Assembly (NCBI RefSeq): GCF_000429145.1
Contig: NZ_AUBH01000001.1
Coordinates: 434,001-498,000, forward strand
Direction of reading: 5' to 3'
Source: Aestuariibacter salexigens DSM 15300
Lineage (GTDB): Bacteria > Pseudomonadota > Gammaproteobacteria > Enterobacterales > Alteromonadaceae
Length of the DNA: 64,000 bases
The notes under the pieces are model-generated. The model was not told the DNA's origin. It did not search any database and saw only the letters and a list, made by a program, of their open reading frames with translations. The number at the start of each line of letters is the position of its first letter. Positions within the stretch are counted from its first letter, which is position 1. This document shows, piece by piece, positions 1 through 8,958 of this stretch. The position numbers and the translations under genes are program-made.

Positions 1-207
1 ATCGGTGAGGTCGATTTTGATGATGAGCAGGGCTACCGTTTTGAAGTCGCCTATTTGCCAGCCGGCGAATATACCGTTGGCTTTACCTGTCTGGCCTTAA
101 ATGATGTACCAGAGAGTGATGAGGGCGCCGAGCAAGGGTTTGAAATACAAGCCAAGCTTGAAGTGGTATTGAGCGCTGAACAAACTGTCACTGTAGACTT
201 TGAGTAA
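1..207 (+). CDS. 3' end of an unknown, acidic protein (truncated by window start)
   Basis: The frame is open from the first base and ends in TAA, giving 68 residues of the C-terminus. The fragment is strongly acidic and contains PAGEYTVGFTC followed by a short beta-rich tail. This recalls the C-terminal strands of DUF4382-type cell-surface lipoproteins of marine gammaproteobacteria, but the resemblance is from memory and the fragment is too short to settle it. A strong hairpin starts 7 bases after the stop, which supports this being the real end of a gene. Confidence 0.55.
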   Translation: MGEVDFDDEQGYRFEVAYLPAGEYTVGFTCLALNDVPESDEGAEQGFEIQAKLEVVLSAEQTVTVDFE

Positions 208-214
208 AAAAGTA

Positions 215-238
215 ATCCGCCAGCTCAGGCTGGCGGAT
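215..238. terminator. Bidirectional rho-independent terminator
   Basis: A perfect 10-bp stem (215-224 with 229-238) has a 4-base TCAG loop. A-rich sequence lies on the left and T-rich sequence on the right, so it can end both the truncated plus-strand gene and the minus-strand ABC exporter operon. Confidence 0.85.
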
Positions 239-246
239 AATTTCTT

Positions 247-1476
247 TTAAACCGTTCTTGTCGCCAAAGCGGGTGAGACTTGAGCTGCCTTTCTTGCCGG
301 TCCGTAAACTGCCAGTTGCCCGACAATCCATAGCACAACCATACCGGCCGGCACGTAATACCATTCAATACGGCTCATTTCGAAGGTGTTGACCAGCAGA
401 ATGTTCAGTCCGACTGTCAGTGCTGCGCCAAGTAACACGCCCATCGTTGAAATCAAAAAGTTTTCCAACATGAAATAGCGCATGATAGAGCCTTGTGATG
501 CACCCAGTGCACGACGAGTGCCAATCTGCTTTTTGCGGCGGTTGACGCTGAAGCTCGCTAAACCAACAATCCCCAGAGCCGTGACAATGGTCAGGATAAC
601 CATCACCGTAGTAAGGATCTTAATCATGCCGCTGTGCTGTCGATAGGTACGCTCGCGGGTTTCTTCGACACTACGCAGGCTGCGAATAATTCGGCCACGG
701 TTGCTGTCAGCCAGCATCTGCTCAACTTGCGGCATTAACGTATCCCGCATGCCGGGTTCAGCGCGGATGAAATACCTGGTTGAGGTGAACAGCATTTTTT
801 GTGGTACTAGCATGGAATTTTCAACATTGCTCCAGCCCGGCCAGGGTGCCTGCAGCTTGTCAATCACGCCCTTGATGATCATAGGTTCATCATTGTTGAT
901 ATAGACCGTTTTGCCAATGGATTCTGCAACGGGCAGATCGGGAAAAAGTCTCTCTACCATCGCTTGTGAAAGTATCACCAGATCAGGCCAACTGCTTTCA
1001 CCATTGCCGCGCCATAGAATGTCATTCGCAGTAAAGTTTTCTCCTGCGATAAGTTCGACATCCAGGGTATCCAGCCCCTGTTCGTCTACCATATAGACGG
1101 CCACGCCGGTGCCTTCGATATCCTCACCTGGCTCGGTTTGCAGTCCCATTGACCAGCCGCCACCGCTGACTGGAATTGCGTTGATCTGAATGGCATTGCG
1201 CACACCAGGGGTGTTGCGTATGGCTTCTAGGTCAGCCGTAACCGTTGATTGTTCATCAAAGTCGGTTGCGAAACCTGTGCTGCTTAAAAAGAACGAATTT
1301 GCATCATCAAGGCCGCTTTCTCTGGCCATCAACTGACTGCGTTCCTGAATAATAAATATTGCATTAACAATAATGGTCATGGTCACTGCAATCTGCAGGG
1401 CGATCAGTAACGCCCCAACTTTATTGCGCTTAAGAGCACGAAGAATAGGACCGACTTCCCAGTTTGTAGCAGACAT
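247..1476 (-). CDS. ABC exporter permease, FtsX/MacB type (second permease)
   Basis: A 409-residue inner-membrane permease with MacB layout: one N-terminal membrane helix (about residues 17-40), a large periplasmic domain, then three C-terminal helices (about 285-310, 335-360, 370-392). The motif RRALGASQGSIMRYF after the second helix is typical of FtsX-like permeases. An in-frame ATG two codons upstream (1482) lies only about two bases after the GAGGAA ribosome site, so the ATG at 1476, about eight bases away, is the better start. It is the last gene of a four-gene operon, 11 nt after the stop of the first permease. The two permeases differ in sequence and probably form a heterodimer; the substrate cannot be told. 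Confidence 0.88.
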   Translation of the reverse strand: MSATNWEVGPILRALKRNKVGALLIALQIAVTMTIIVNAIFIIQERSQLMARESGLDDANSFFLSSTGFATDFDEQSTVTADLEAIRNTPGVRNAIQINAIPVSGGGWSMGLQTEPGEDIEGTGVAVYMVDEQGLDTLDVELIAGENFTANDILWRGNGESSWPDLVILSQAMVERLFPDLPVAESIGKTVYINNDEPMIIKGVIDKLQAPWPGWSNVENSMLVPQKMLFTSTRYFIRAEPGMRDTLMPQVEQMLADSNRGRIIRSLRSVEETRERTYRQHSGMIKILTTVMVILTIVTALGIVGLASFSVNRRKKQIGTRRALGASQGSIMRYFMLENFLISTMGVLLGAALTVGLNILLVNTFEMSRIEWYYVPAGMVVLWIVGQLAVYGPARKAAQVSPALATRTV

Positions 1477-1487
1477 AATCATTTCCT

Positions 1488-2801
1488 CTATTGGCTCTTA
1501 AGTTGACCGGCTGGCGCAATGTTGCAGGCGCGCCAGGTCGGATATAGCCCGGCAAGAATGCTTGATACCAGTGCCAGAGCTAACGCGACAATGATCATGT
1601 TGGTGTCCATATGTACCATTTTGCTCACAAATTCACCGAAGATCGCTTCAATTCCTCGCAAACCTAACCAAGCCAATCCGAGCCCGGCTAATCCACCTGC
1701 TAGTCCAATCATGGCGGTTTCTACCAGATGCTGACGGAACAGATCGCCACGGCTGGCACCGACAGCGCGACGCAGGCCAATCTCTGAAGCCTTGGTAGAA
1801 AATTTGGCCAGTAGCAGACCGATGGTGTTAAGTAGACAAACCGCCAGGAACATAAATGACAACCACAGCATGACTTCGGCATCATCATTCACAACATTGT
1901 TGTATTCCATCCACTGCATTACGTCAGAGAGCTTATTGTTGAGAGGACGGGGAAAACGTCCAAGCGCCTTTTGCTGGTTTGCGTAATTGTCCAGAAAGTC
2001 CATATAGCGCTGTTTGTCAGCATCGCTGGGTAGCTCTACCCACATTTGATAATTCACACATTCGGACTGCAGGAAGGCAATGAACCCATCACCATCAGGC
2101 TCCTTCCAGCAATTCACATTGCCTGAACTTGGCAGCTCTAGTGGCATTTTTAGCGCAAGAGGTAAGTAGACTTCTTCGGTATCATCGAACGCGCCGGTGG
2201 TTACATCGTAAAAACGAGGAACAGGCTGCCAGTCATCAACGACGCCAACGATGCGAAAGTTTTCGCCAGCGACACGTAAGGTTTGTCCAACTGAGTTCTC
2301 ACCACCAAAGTTTCTGTCATTGGTGGCTTTGCTGATTACAGCCACAAGTTGTTCCTGCTCATCTGCAGCTGCATCCCAGGCACTGCCGTATAGGAATGGC
2401 ACATCAAACATGCTGAAGAAGTCAGAGTAGGTCAGTCGCATAGACGCCAGATACGGTTTACTGTCCTGATCTGCCGGTTCAATTACACCGTTTGAACTTG
2501 CCATCGCAGCCTGCCTGAACGCCGCCTTTTCCTGCATCAGGTTGGTTGCATCAGTCCAGGTTATTTGATCAGGTGGATCATTTGGCTCTCTCGCGGGTTG
2601 GTAAGGGTCCCAGCTATCCAGCTGCACATAGAATAGTTTGTCACTCTTATGTGGGATAGGGTCGGAAGACATCACATAGTTGACGGTAAGGATGGTCATA
2701 CAGGCACCGATACCCAGAGCAATGGCTGTCACCATTAAGGCACTCAGGATCGGATTGCGACGCAGACTCTTTAGTGAAAGTTTCAGGTAATATTGGAACA
2801 T
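1488..2801 (-). CDS. ABC exporter permease, FtsX/MacB type (first permease)
   Basis: A 437-residue MacB-like permease. The N-terminus has a basic stretch and a membrane helix (about residues 17-40). A MacB-type periplasmic domain follows, then three helices (about 315-337, 360-385, 402-425). The LRRAVGASRGDLFRQHL motif matches the cytoplasmic coupling segment of FtsX-family permeases. The gene starts 11 nt after the ATPase stop and lies 11 nt before the second permease. Such pairs with a separate ATPase and an HlyD-like adaptor act as periplasm-to-outside exporters driven by mechanotransmission; MacB itself fuses ATPase and permease, here they are separate. No outer-membrane channel gene is in the window. 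Confidence 0.88.
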   Translation of the reverse strand: MFQYYLKLSLKSLRRNPILSALMVTAIALGIGACMTILTVNYVMSSDPIPHKSDKLFYVQLDSWDPYQPAREPNDPPDQITWTDATNLMQEKAAFRQAAMASSNGVIEPADQDSKPYLASMRLTYSDFFSMFDVPFLYGSAWDAAADEQEQLVAVISKATNDRNFGGENSVGQTLRVAGENFRIVGVVDDWQPVPRFYDVTTGAFDDTEEVYLPLALKMPLELPSSGNVNCWKEPDGDGFIAFLQSECVNYQMWVELPSDADKQRYMDFLDNYANQQKALGRFPRPLNNKLSDVMQWMEYNNVVNDDAEVMLWLSFMFLAVCLLNTIGLLLAKFSTKASEIGLRRAVGASRGDLFRQHLVETAMIGLAGGLAGLGLAWLGLRGIEAIFGEFVSKMVHMDTNMIIVALALALVSSILAGLYPTWRACNIAPAGQLKSQ

Positions 2802-2812
2802 GACATAAGTCC

Positions 2813-3511
2813 TTACGCCGTTGCCGCTTTCAGTGGCATAACATTGTCCACCTCACTGACACGTCCATCACGCACCTGAATGTTGCGCTTTGCTTCGGCC
2901 GCAAGTTGCGGGTCGTGAGTGACCATTATGATGGTGGTGCCGGTATCATTAATAGATTTCAACAGTTCCATTACACTGGTTGCCATCTGTGAGTCCAGGT
3001 TGCCAGTAGGTTCGTCGGCCAGTAAGAATCGAGGCTCACCGGCCAAGGCTCTGGCAATTGCAACACGTTGCTGCTGACCACCGGAAAGCTGTGCAGGAAG
3101 GTGTTTCATGCGATTGGCGAGGCCAACGGTCTCCAGGCTTTGCTCTATACGGCGTTTGCGCTCCGCACTGTTAAACCCGCGATAACGCAGAGGGACGTCC
3201 ACGTTGTCAAACAGATCCAAATCGGGAATGAGGTTAAAGCTCTGAAAAATAAATCCAATTTTCTCATTTCGCATACGCGAACGCTGTTTATCATTGAAAT
3301 GGCTGACATCTTCTCCATCCAACTGATAGATTCCGCCATCAAAGGTTTCCAGCAGCCCTGCGATATTCAGGAAGGTGGTTTTGCCTGAACCCGAAGGCCC
3401 TGTCACCGCCACAAACTCCCCTTCATCTACCTGTAAGTTGAAATCACGCAGGGCGTGGGTTTCCACAACGTCCGTACGAAATACCTTCTTGATGTCTGTC
3501 ATGGTTAGCAT
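2813..3511 (-). CDS. ABC exporter ATP-binding protein, MacB/LolD family
   Basis: A 232-residue ATPase with every ABC motif: Walker A GPSGSGKT (about residues 38-45), Q-loop FQSFNL, signature LSGGQQQR, Walker B FLLADEPTGNLD and H-loop VTHDP. The GNLD continuation after Walker B is characteristic of the LolD/MacB/FtsE group, which energises FtsX-type permeases. A GAGGAA ribosome site precedes the ATG by about five bases. The gene sits between the adaptor (34 nt upstream) and two permeases, and it should drive both. Confidence 0.93.
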   Translation of the reverse strand: MLTMTDIKKVFRTDVVETHALRDFNLQVDEGEFVAVTGPSGSGKTTFLNIAGLLETFDGGIYQLDGEDVSHFNDKQRSRMRNEKIGFIFQSFNLIPDLDLFDNVDVPLRYRGFNSAERKRRIEQSLETVGLANRMKHLPAQLSGGQQQRVAIARALAGEPRFLLADEPTGNLDSQMATSVMELLKSINDTGTTIIMVTHDPQLAAEAKRNIQVRDGRVSEVDNVMPLKAATA

Positions 3512-3545
3512 GTTAGTTCCTCGTTGTTTTAATTTGGTTTGGGGG

Positions 3546-4844
3546 CTAGTCAGTTATCAGGACGGCATCCGCCCCGTTGAATTGGTCGGTACTGGAAATC
3601 ACAATGGTGTCGCCGATATTCAGGCCTCCCAGAATTTCCACACTGGACAGGCTTCTGGCACCGGTTTCAATGCTGATGCGTCTGGCAATGCCTTGTTCAA
3701 CCTTGTAAGCAACACGTCCACCGCCACTTTCCAGAAACTGACCGCGCTGAACCATCAATACGTCATCACGGTTTTCCATTAGAATACGGGTGGTCAAACG
3801 CTGGTTCTGCCGTAATCCCTGTGGTGGTTGAACTGAATTCCCTGAGCGATCGATGGCGGCGAAACGCACCCGACCGGTCACCTGATTGTTCTCGATCTCG
3901 GGCGAGATAGTGACCAGTTGTGCCGGATGCGTTTCACCATTAAGTGAGACTTCTGCTGCCATACCGATAGCCAAATCGTCTGCGTAGCTTTCCGGAATAG
4001 CCACTTCCATTTCAAATTCGGTTAAGTCAACCACGCTCATGATCGATGTATCCTGCGCGACCTGATTCTTTTGCTCGAAGGCAAGGTTGCCCACAATGCC
4101 GTCTACCGGCGAGCGAACCGTGAGCTGTTCTACTTTGCGGCTTAACTCTTCAATAAGCAGTGACTGGCGCTCTGTTTGCAGCTCCATGGCTTTCAGTTCA
4201 AAAGCCAGGCTTTCTTTATTTAAATTCGCGTCTTGCACTGCATGCTGGTAGACCAGTTTGGCGTTTTGCAGGTCGTCCTGGGCCTTTTCGTAATCAATAT
4301 TGCTGATTGACTGCGATTCCCAGGCTTTGTCGGCACGGCGTTTTTCACGCTCTGCCGCGGTCAGTGCTACCTTGGCCATATCCACCGCTTTTTGGTTTTC
4401 CAATGCCTGTTTTTTGGCCTGAATACGCTGCCTGTCCAGGGCCATTTCACTTTCTGCCAGACTGGCTTGTTCCTGTTTAAGTTGATTAGTCAGTTCAGGG
4501 CTATCGATGGTGGCAAGGATTTGGTCTTTGCTGACGCTATCACCTGCATCAACGGTATAAGTGATAGTGCCTTGCGCGGGTGCGTAAAGTTTAGGACTCA
4601 CGGCAGCAACAACACGGCCTTGTACGGATAAATCACGCACCAAATCGCCTCTTTGTACAGTCGCAAAGCGCAGGCGTTCGGCTGATACACTGGTATCGCT
4701 GCTGCTCCATTTACTGACAGTCGGGCCAACATAGAACAGCATAGCGAGCGCTATCAGTACAATAGCGGCGCCGATCCAAATCGGTCGTTTAGTGGATGTT
4801 TTTGTCAGCACAACATCCTGTGCGCTTGTATCAGTTATTTTCAT
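3546..4844 (-). CDS. Periplasmic adaptor (HlyD/MacA-like) of the ABC exporter
   Basis: A 432-residue membrane-fusion protein. A single membrane anchor (about residues 24-43) follows a short cytoplasmic tail. Then come a split biotinyl-lipoyl domain (GTITYTVDAGDSVSKDQILA and VRSPVDGIVGNL), a long glutamine- and alanine-rich coiled-coil hairpin between them (about 130-240), a beta-barrel domain, and a C-terminal membrane-proximal domain. It is the first gene of the exporter operon, so the promoter should lie in 4845-4960. It would bridge the two permeases to an outer-membrane channel encoded elsewhere. Confidence 0.9.
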   Translation of the reverse strand: MKITDTSAQDVVLTKTSTKRPIWIGAAIVLIALAMLFYVGPTVSKWSSSDTSVSAERLRFATVQRGDLVRDLSVQGRVVAAVSPKLYAPAQGTITYTVDAGDSVSKDQILATIDSPELTNQLKQEQASLAESEMALDRQRIQAKKQALENQKAVDMAKVALTAAEREKRRADKAWESQSISNIDYEKAQDDLQNAKLVYQHAVQDANLNKESLAFELKAMELQTERQSLLIEELSRKVEQLTVRSPVDGIVGNLAFEQKNQVAQDTSIMSVVDLTEFEMEVAIPESYADDLAIGMAAEVSLNGETHPAQLVTISPEIENNQVTGRVRFAAIDRSGNSVQPPQGLRQNQRLTTRILMENRDDVLMVQRGQFLESGGGRVAYKVEQGIARRISIETGARSLSSVEILGGLNIGDTIVISSTDQFNGADAVLITD

Positions 4845-4964
4845 TGCGTCACTTCTCGCCTGAGCACGTTAGTGCGGGGAACAATCAATGACTAAGTCGA
4901 GAGTGAAACGAGGAAAGTTTAAATGAGGGTAAAAATTTTCTGGTAGGTCACAAACACAGGGCAG

Positions 4965-4991
4965 GGTTGACGATAAGCTTTATCGCCAACC
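4965..4991 (-). terminator. Hairpin after the VOC gene, possible terminator
   Basis: An almost perfect 27-base palindrome (11 paired positions with one A-C mismatch and one G-T pair, centred on AAGCTT) begins ten bases after the VOC stop. No clean T-run follows on the minus strand, so termination is likely but weakly supported. Confidence 0.4.
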
Positions 4992-5000
4992 GACAAATGT

Positions 5001-5372
5001 TTAACCGAAGTGATTAAAGCAAATTTTGTTGCCGTCTGCGTCACGTACGTAGGCGCCATAAAACACATCGGGAATGCGCTGACCTGGCTCACCATCGCAA
5101 CTGGCACCAAGCTCAATGGCTTTTTTATACAGAGCATCAACGCCTTCTTTGCTGCCTGGAGCAAAGGCTAGCATGTTGCCGTTACCGGGATGAGAAGGCT
5201 GTTCGTCAAATGGAATGCATACCGCTAGCATCGGTGACTTCATATCTTTACCGATGAAGACGATCCTGTCCATATTGACTAGACGCTTAACGCCGAAGTC
5301 GCCAAGAAGTTGTTCGTAAAAGCTCGCGGCCTTCTCTAAATCTGAGACGCCAAGTGTTGCATAGCTAATCAT
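5001..5372 (-). CDS. VOC superfamily protein (glyoxalase/bleomycin-resistance fold)
   Basis: A 123-residue single-domain protein. It opens with MISYATLGVSDLEKAASFYEQLLG, the usual first beta-alpha unit of vicinal-oxygen-chelate proteins, and ends with VRDADGNKICF, the usual last strand. Members bind a metal and act as lyases, dioxygenases, isomerases or binding proteins; the substrate is not predictable here. It is a single gene, facing away from the large plus-strand gene at 5612. Confidence 0.85.
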   Translation of the reverse strand: MISYATLGVSDLEKAASFYEQLLGDFGVKRLVNMDRIVFIGKDMKSPMLAVCIPFDEQPSHPGNGNMLAFAPGSKEGVDALYKKAIELGASCDGEPGQRIPDVFYGAYVRDADGNKICFNHFG

Positions 5373-5611
5373 GTGTGGTCCTCTTGAATGGGAGTGTATG
5401 AAACGTTATTAGTACTTTAGGTCATCTCATCAGGATCGTCACTTTGTAAATATTTATTCGATAAATCAACAGCCTTGGTCTAGGGTTAAATGCAAATAAA
5501 CGAACGTCAGTTGTTTGTTGTTCCACGCTGTAACGTGAAGCCCTGAAAACAGTGCCATCGTCTGGATTAGTTACTGACATTACAACTTTTGACTATCTCC
5601 GGGTGATCTCC

Positions 5612-8600
5612 ATGAGTCTTTACAGCATATCGCGGGCCGCCAAGGCCATATTTTTATTCACACTGGTTTTCTGTTGTTCGATCTTGTCGGCCAAAGATGA
5701 CGATAAGGGACCGTTATCCAGCGCCACCTTTAAAGGCATGGCACTGCGCAACATTGGACCTGCATTTATGTCCGGACGCATCGCCGATATCGCGATTGAT
5801 GCTAACGATACCAGTATCTGGTACGTCGGGGTCGGCTCAGGAGGTGTCTGGAAAACCCAGAATAGCGGTATTACCTGGTCGCCAGTGTTTGATGATCAGA
5901 CTGTGTATTCCATTGGCGCTGTGGTGTTGGATCCAAGTAACAGCAATACAGTATGGGTGGGCACGGGTGAAAACGTCGGTGGTCGCCATGTCAGTTTTGG
6001 TGACGGTGTGTATGTCAGTCATGATGGTGGCGCAAACTGGAAGAATATGGGTCTCAAACAAACTGGCCATATTTCGGAAATCATAGTTCATCCCCAAGAT
6101 TCCAATACCGTTTGGGTTGCCGCTCAGGGGCCACTCTGGAGCAAAGGAGGCGAGCGAGGCCTGTATAAAACCACTGATGGCGGTGAAAGCTGGCAACGTG
6201 TGCTCAATATCGACGACTGGACCGGCGTCACAGATGTCGTGATAGACCCTCGCAATCCTGACATAATGTATGCGGCCAGCTGGCAGCGTCATCGCACGGT
6301 TGCTGCTTACTATGGCGGCGGTCCCGGCAGTGGGCTGCACAAATCAACCGATGGTGGCAACACATGGCAGAAGCTTTCTCAGGGTTTGCCTTCTGGCGAA
6401 ATGGGCAAGATAGGCCTGGCGATATCACCGATTGATCCTGATGTAGTGTACGCTGCCATTGAACTTAATAGACGAACTGGCGCGGTGTATCGTTCCTCAG
6501 ATCGTGGTGCCAACTGGGTGAAAGGTGCAGATGCTGTTGCCGGTGGTACCGGGCCACATTATTACCAGGAGCTGTGGGCCAGTCCGCATTATTTTGACCA
6601 CATTTATCTGGCTGGCGTGATTGTTCAGGAATCGCGGGATGGCGGTAAAACCTTCAGCAATATGAATACCGAGCATAAGCATGTTGACCATCATGCCATG
6701 GAGTTTATTGCTGATGACAAAGATTACATGATGCAGGGCACCGATGGTGGGCTATATGAGAGCTTTGACCGTGGTAAAACATGGAGACACTTCACAAATT
6801 TACCGGTTACCCAGTATTACAAAGTGGCGGTCGATGACGATATGCCGTTCTACAACGTGTATGGCGGTACCCAGGACAACAACACCCAGGGAGGGCCATC
6901 GCGCACGGATAATGTTAACGGCATAACCAATGCCGACTGGCAGGTAGTGCTCTTTGGTGATGGGCATCAGCCTGCCACCGAGCCTGGCAACCCAGACATT
7001 GTTTATGCCAACTGGCAACAGGGTAATATGGTGCGTTACGATCGTACTACCGGAGAAATCGTCTATATCAGGCCTCAGCCCGGCGAAGGGGAGCCTCCAG
7101 AGCGGTATAACTGGGATGCGCCTATTCTGGTCAGTCCGCACAGTCCGACCCGTTTGTATTTTGCTTCACATCGGGTATTTAGATCTGATAACCGCGGTGA
7201 TACCTGGACAGCAATATCTGGCGATCTGACCAAAAATCTGGAACGCATTCGTCAACCCATCATGGGTAGCACGCAAGGCTGGGATGGCGCGTGGGATATC
7301 TTTGCCATGTCTCAGTACAGCACGATTACGTCGTTAGCTGAGTCACCCGTTCAGGAAGGGCTTATCTACGCAGGAACCGATGACGGTCATATTCAGGTCA
7401 CAGAAAACGGTGGCCAAAGCTGGCGCAAGATTGATGTTGAAAAATTGCCGAAGGTACCTAAAACGGCATTTGTAAACGACATCAAAGCGGACATGTTTGA
7501 TGCAGACACGGTGTATGTTGCTCTGGATAATCACAAGTTTGGTGATTACACACCTTACCTTTATAAAAGTACCAATCGCGGCAAAAGCTGGAAATCAATA
7601 GCTGGAAATCTACCAGATAATCATCTCGTCTGGCGGGTCGTGCAGGACCATGTGGAATCAAAACTGATGTTCGCAGGTACAGAATTCGGCGTGTTTTTCA
7701 CCGTTGATGGTGGTGAAAAATGGGTGGAATTAAATGGCGGCGTACCAACCATTTCATTTCGTGATCTCGCCATTCAGCGCAGAGAAAATGATTTAGTCGG
7801 GGCAACCTTTGGACGAGGGTTCTACATTCTCGATGACTACAGCGCTTTGCGCAGTGTGTCTGAACAAGCGCTGGACAATGAAGCACTGCTTTTTTCTCCT
7901 CGCGATGCGCTTTGGTACATCGAGAGAATGCCGCTTGGCAACGGTACCAAAGGCTCATTTGGTGATGGCATGTACGTCGCTCCAAATCCTGAATATGGTG
8001 CCATGTTTACCTATTACCTGAAAGACGATATCAAGAGCCTTAAAGCACAGCGTCAGGCCCGTGAAAAAGCACTAAAAGACGACGATAAAGCGCTGTCCAT
8101 TCCTAGCTGGGATGCGTTGGAGGCTGAACATCGTCAGCAAACACCTGCCATTTGGTTTACCGTGCGTGATGCGCAGGGCGAAGTGGTCAGGAAAATATCA
8201 GCTGCGGCTAAAAAGGGCGTACACAGGGTAAATTGGGATTTACGCTGGCCTGCCCATCAGGCACTGGGCATGCAGGGCAACTACTTCTCGCCAGAGCCAC
8301 AAGGTATGCTGGTTGCACCGGGCACCTACACGGTGAGTATGAGCAAGGAAGTCGATGGCGTGATCACTGAGCTACAGCCCGCTCGTCCTTTCAATGTTGT
8401 GCAAATGCATGATGCTGGCGCGCTCAAAGAGATTGACGCACAGCAAGTCACTGCCTTCTGGAAAGAAGTCGCCAGCGTGCAACGTCTGTCCAGTGCCATG
8501 TCTACGGCGCTCAGAGACGGCGTGAAGCATCTTGATATGCTCGAGCAGGCCATGGACCGCACCGCCGCAGAGCCAGGTGGACTCGATGCTACATTCGCCT

Positions 8601-8905
8601 CACTGCGCAATAACCTGTTGGCAATTGATACTAAACTCAATGGTAACCCAGCGAAAAATCAGGTTGGTGCCTGGAGTGATGTCAGCGTAGGCGACCGACT
8701 GTTCCACGTGCAGATCGGCACGTTCAGATCGACGTATGGACCGACGCCTGCGATCAGAACCAGTCTCGACCTGGCCAAGCAGGAGATCACAAAATTACGT
8801 ACTGAATTAACTAACATATTGGAACAGGATATTCCCGCCTTCGAACAGGCGTTACAAGATCAGGGAGCGCCCTGGATACCAGGTCAGTCGTTACCCCAGT
8901 TATAA
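5612..8905 (+). CDS. Exported Asp-box (BNR/sortilin-like) beta-propeller protein
   Basis: A 1097-residue protein starting MSLYSISRAAKAIFLF with a clear Sec signal peptide. An in-frame GTG at 5552 would put 20 non-signal residues ahead of it, so the ATG at 5612 is preferred. At least ten Asp-box motifs (S/T-x-D-x-G-x-T/S-W) are visible, for example HDGGANW, TDGGESW, TDGGNTW, SDRGANW, FDRGKTW, DNRGDTW, ENGGQSW, TNRGKSW and VDGGEKW. These build sortilin/VPS10-type or sialidase-like propellers. A charged helical C-terminal part (about 800-1097) follows. Members of this group are called glycosyl hydrolases by default, but no catalytic residues can be assigned. It is followed 53 nt later by a TonB receptor gene and probably cotranscribed. 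Confidence 0.85.
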   Translation: MSLYSISRAAKAIFLFTLVFCCSILSAKDDDKGPLSSATFKGMALRNIGPAFMSGRIADIAIDANDTSIWYVGVGSGGVWKTQNSGITWSPVFDDQTVYSIGAVVLDPSNSNTVWVGTGENVGGRHVSFGDGVYVSHDGGANWKNMGLKQTGHISEIIVHPQDSNTVWVAAQGPLWSKGGERGLYKTTDGGESWQRVLNIDDWTGVTDVVIDPRNPDIMYAASWQRHRTVAAYYGGGPGSGLHKSTDGGNTWQKLSQGLPSGEMGKIGLAISPIDPDVVYAAIELNRRTGAVYRSSDRGANWVKGADAVAGGTGPHYYQELWASPHYFDHIYLAGVIVQESRDGGKTFSNMNTEHKHVDHHAMEFIADDKDYMMQGTDGGLYESFDRGKTWRHFTNLPVTQYYKVAVDDDMPFYNVYGGTQDNNTQGGPSRTDNVNGITNADWQVVLFGDGHQPATEPGNPDIVYANWQQGNMVRYDRTTGEIVYIRPQPGEGEPPERYNWDAPILVSPHSPTRLYFASHRVFRSDNRGDTWTAISGDLTKNLERIRQPIMGSTQGWDGAWDIFAMSQYSTITSLAESPVQEGLIYAGTDDGHIQVTENGGQSWRKIDVEKLPKVPKTAFVNDIKADMFDADTVYVALDNHKFGDYTPYLYKSTNRGKSWKSIAGNLPDNHLVWRVVQDHVESKLMFAGTEFGVFFTVDGGEKWVELNGGVPTISFRDLAIQRRENDLVGATFGRGFYILDDYSALRSVSEQALDNEALLFSPRDALWYIERMPLGNGTKGSFGDGMYVAPNPEYGAMFTYYLKDDIKSLKAQRQAREKALKDDDKALSIPSWDALEAEHRQQTPAIWFTVRDAQGEVVRKISAAAKKGVHRVNWDLRWPAHQALGMQGNYFSPEPQGMLVAPGTYTVSMSKEVDGVITELQPARPFNVVQMHDAGALKEIDAQQVTAFWKEVASVQRLSSAMSTALRDGVKHLDMLEQAMDRTAAEPGGLDATFASLRNNLLAIDTKLNGNPAKNQVGAWSDVSVGDRLFHVQIGTFRSTYGPTPAIRTSLDLAKQEITKLRTELTNILEQDIPAFEQALQDQGAPWIPGQSLPQL

Positions 8906-8928
8906 CATTGGTTTAATGGAATGCACAT

Positions 8929-8947
8929 CGGGCCCTTGCAGGGCCCG
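8929..8947 (+). repeat. GC-rich hairpin between the Asp-box gene and the TonB receptor gene
   Basis: A perfect 7-bp stem (8929-8935 with 8941-8947) has a TTGCA loop. No T-run follows; instead the GGAG ribosome site of the next gene begins four bases later. It may lower read-through or protect the 3' end of the upstream message rather than terminate. Confidence 0.5.
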
Positions 8948-8958
8948 TCTGGAGAGCT

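Noticed and set aside
8929-8947. Member of the REP-like family
   Set aside because: The stem is perfect but lacks the GGAG start and TGAC end shared by the others.
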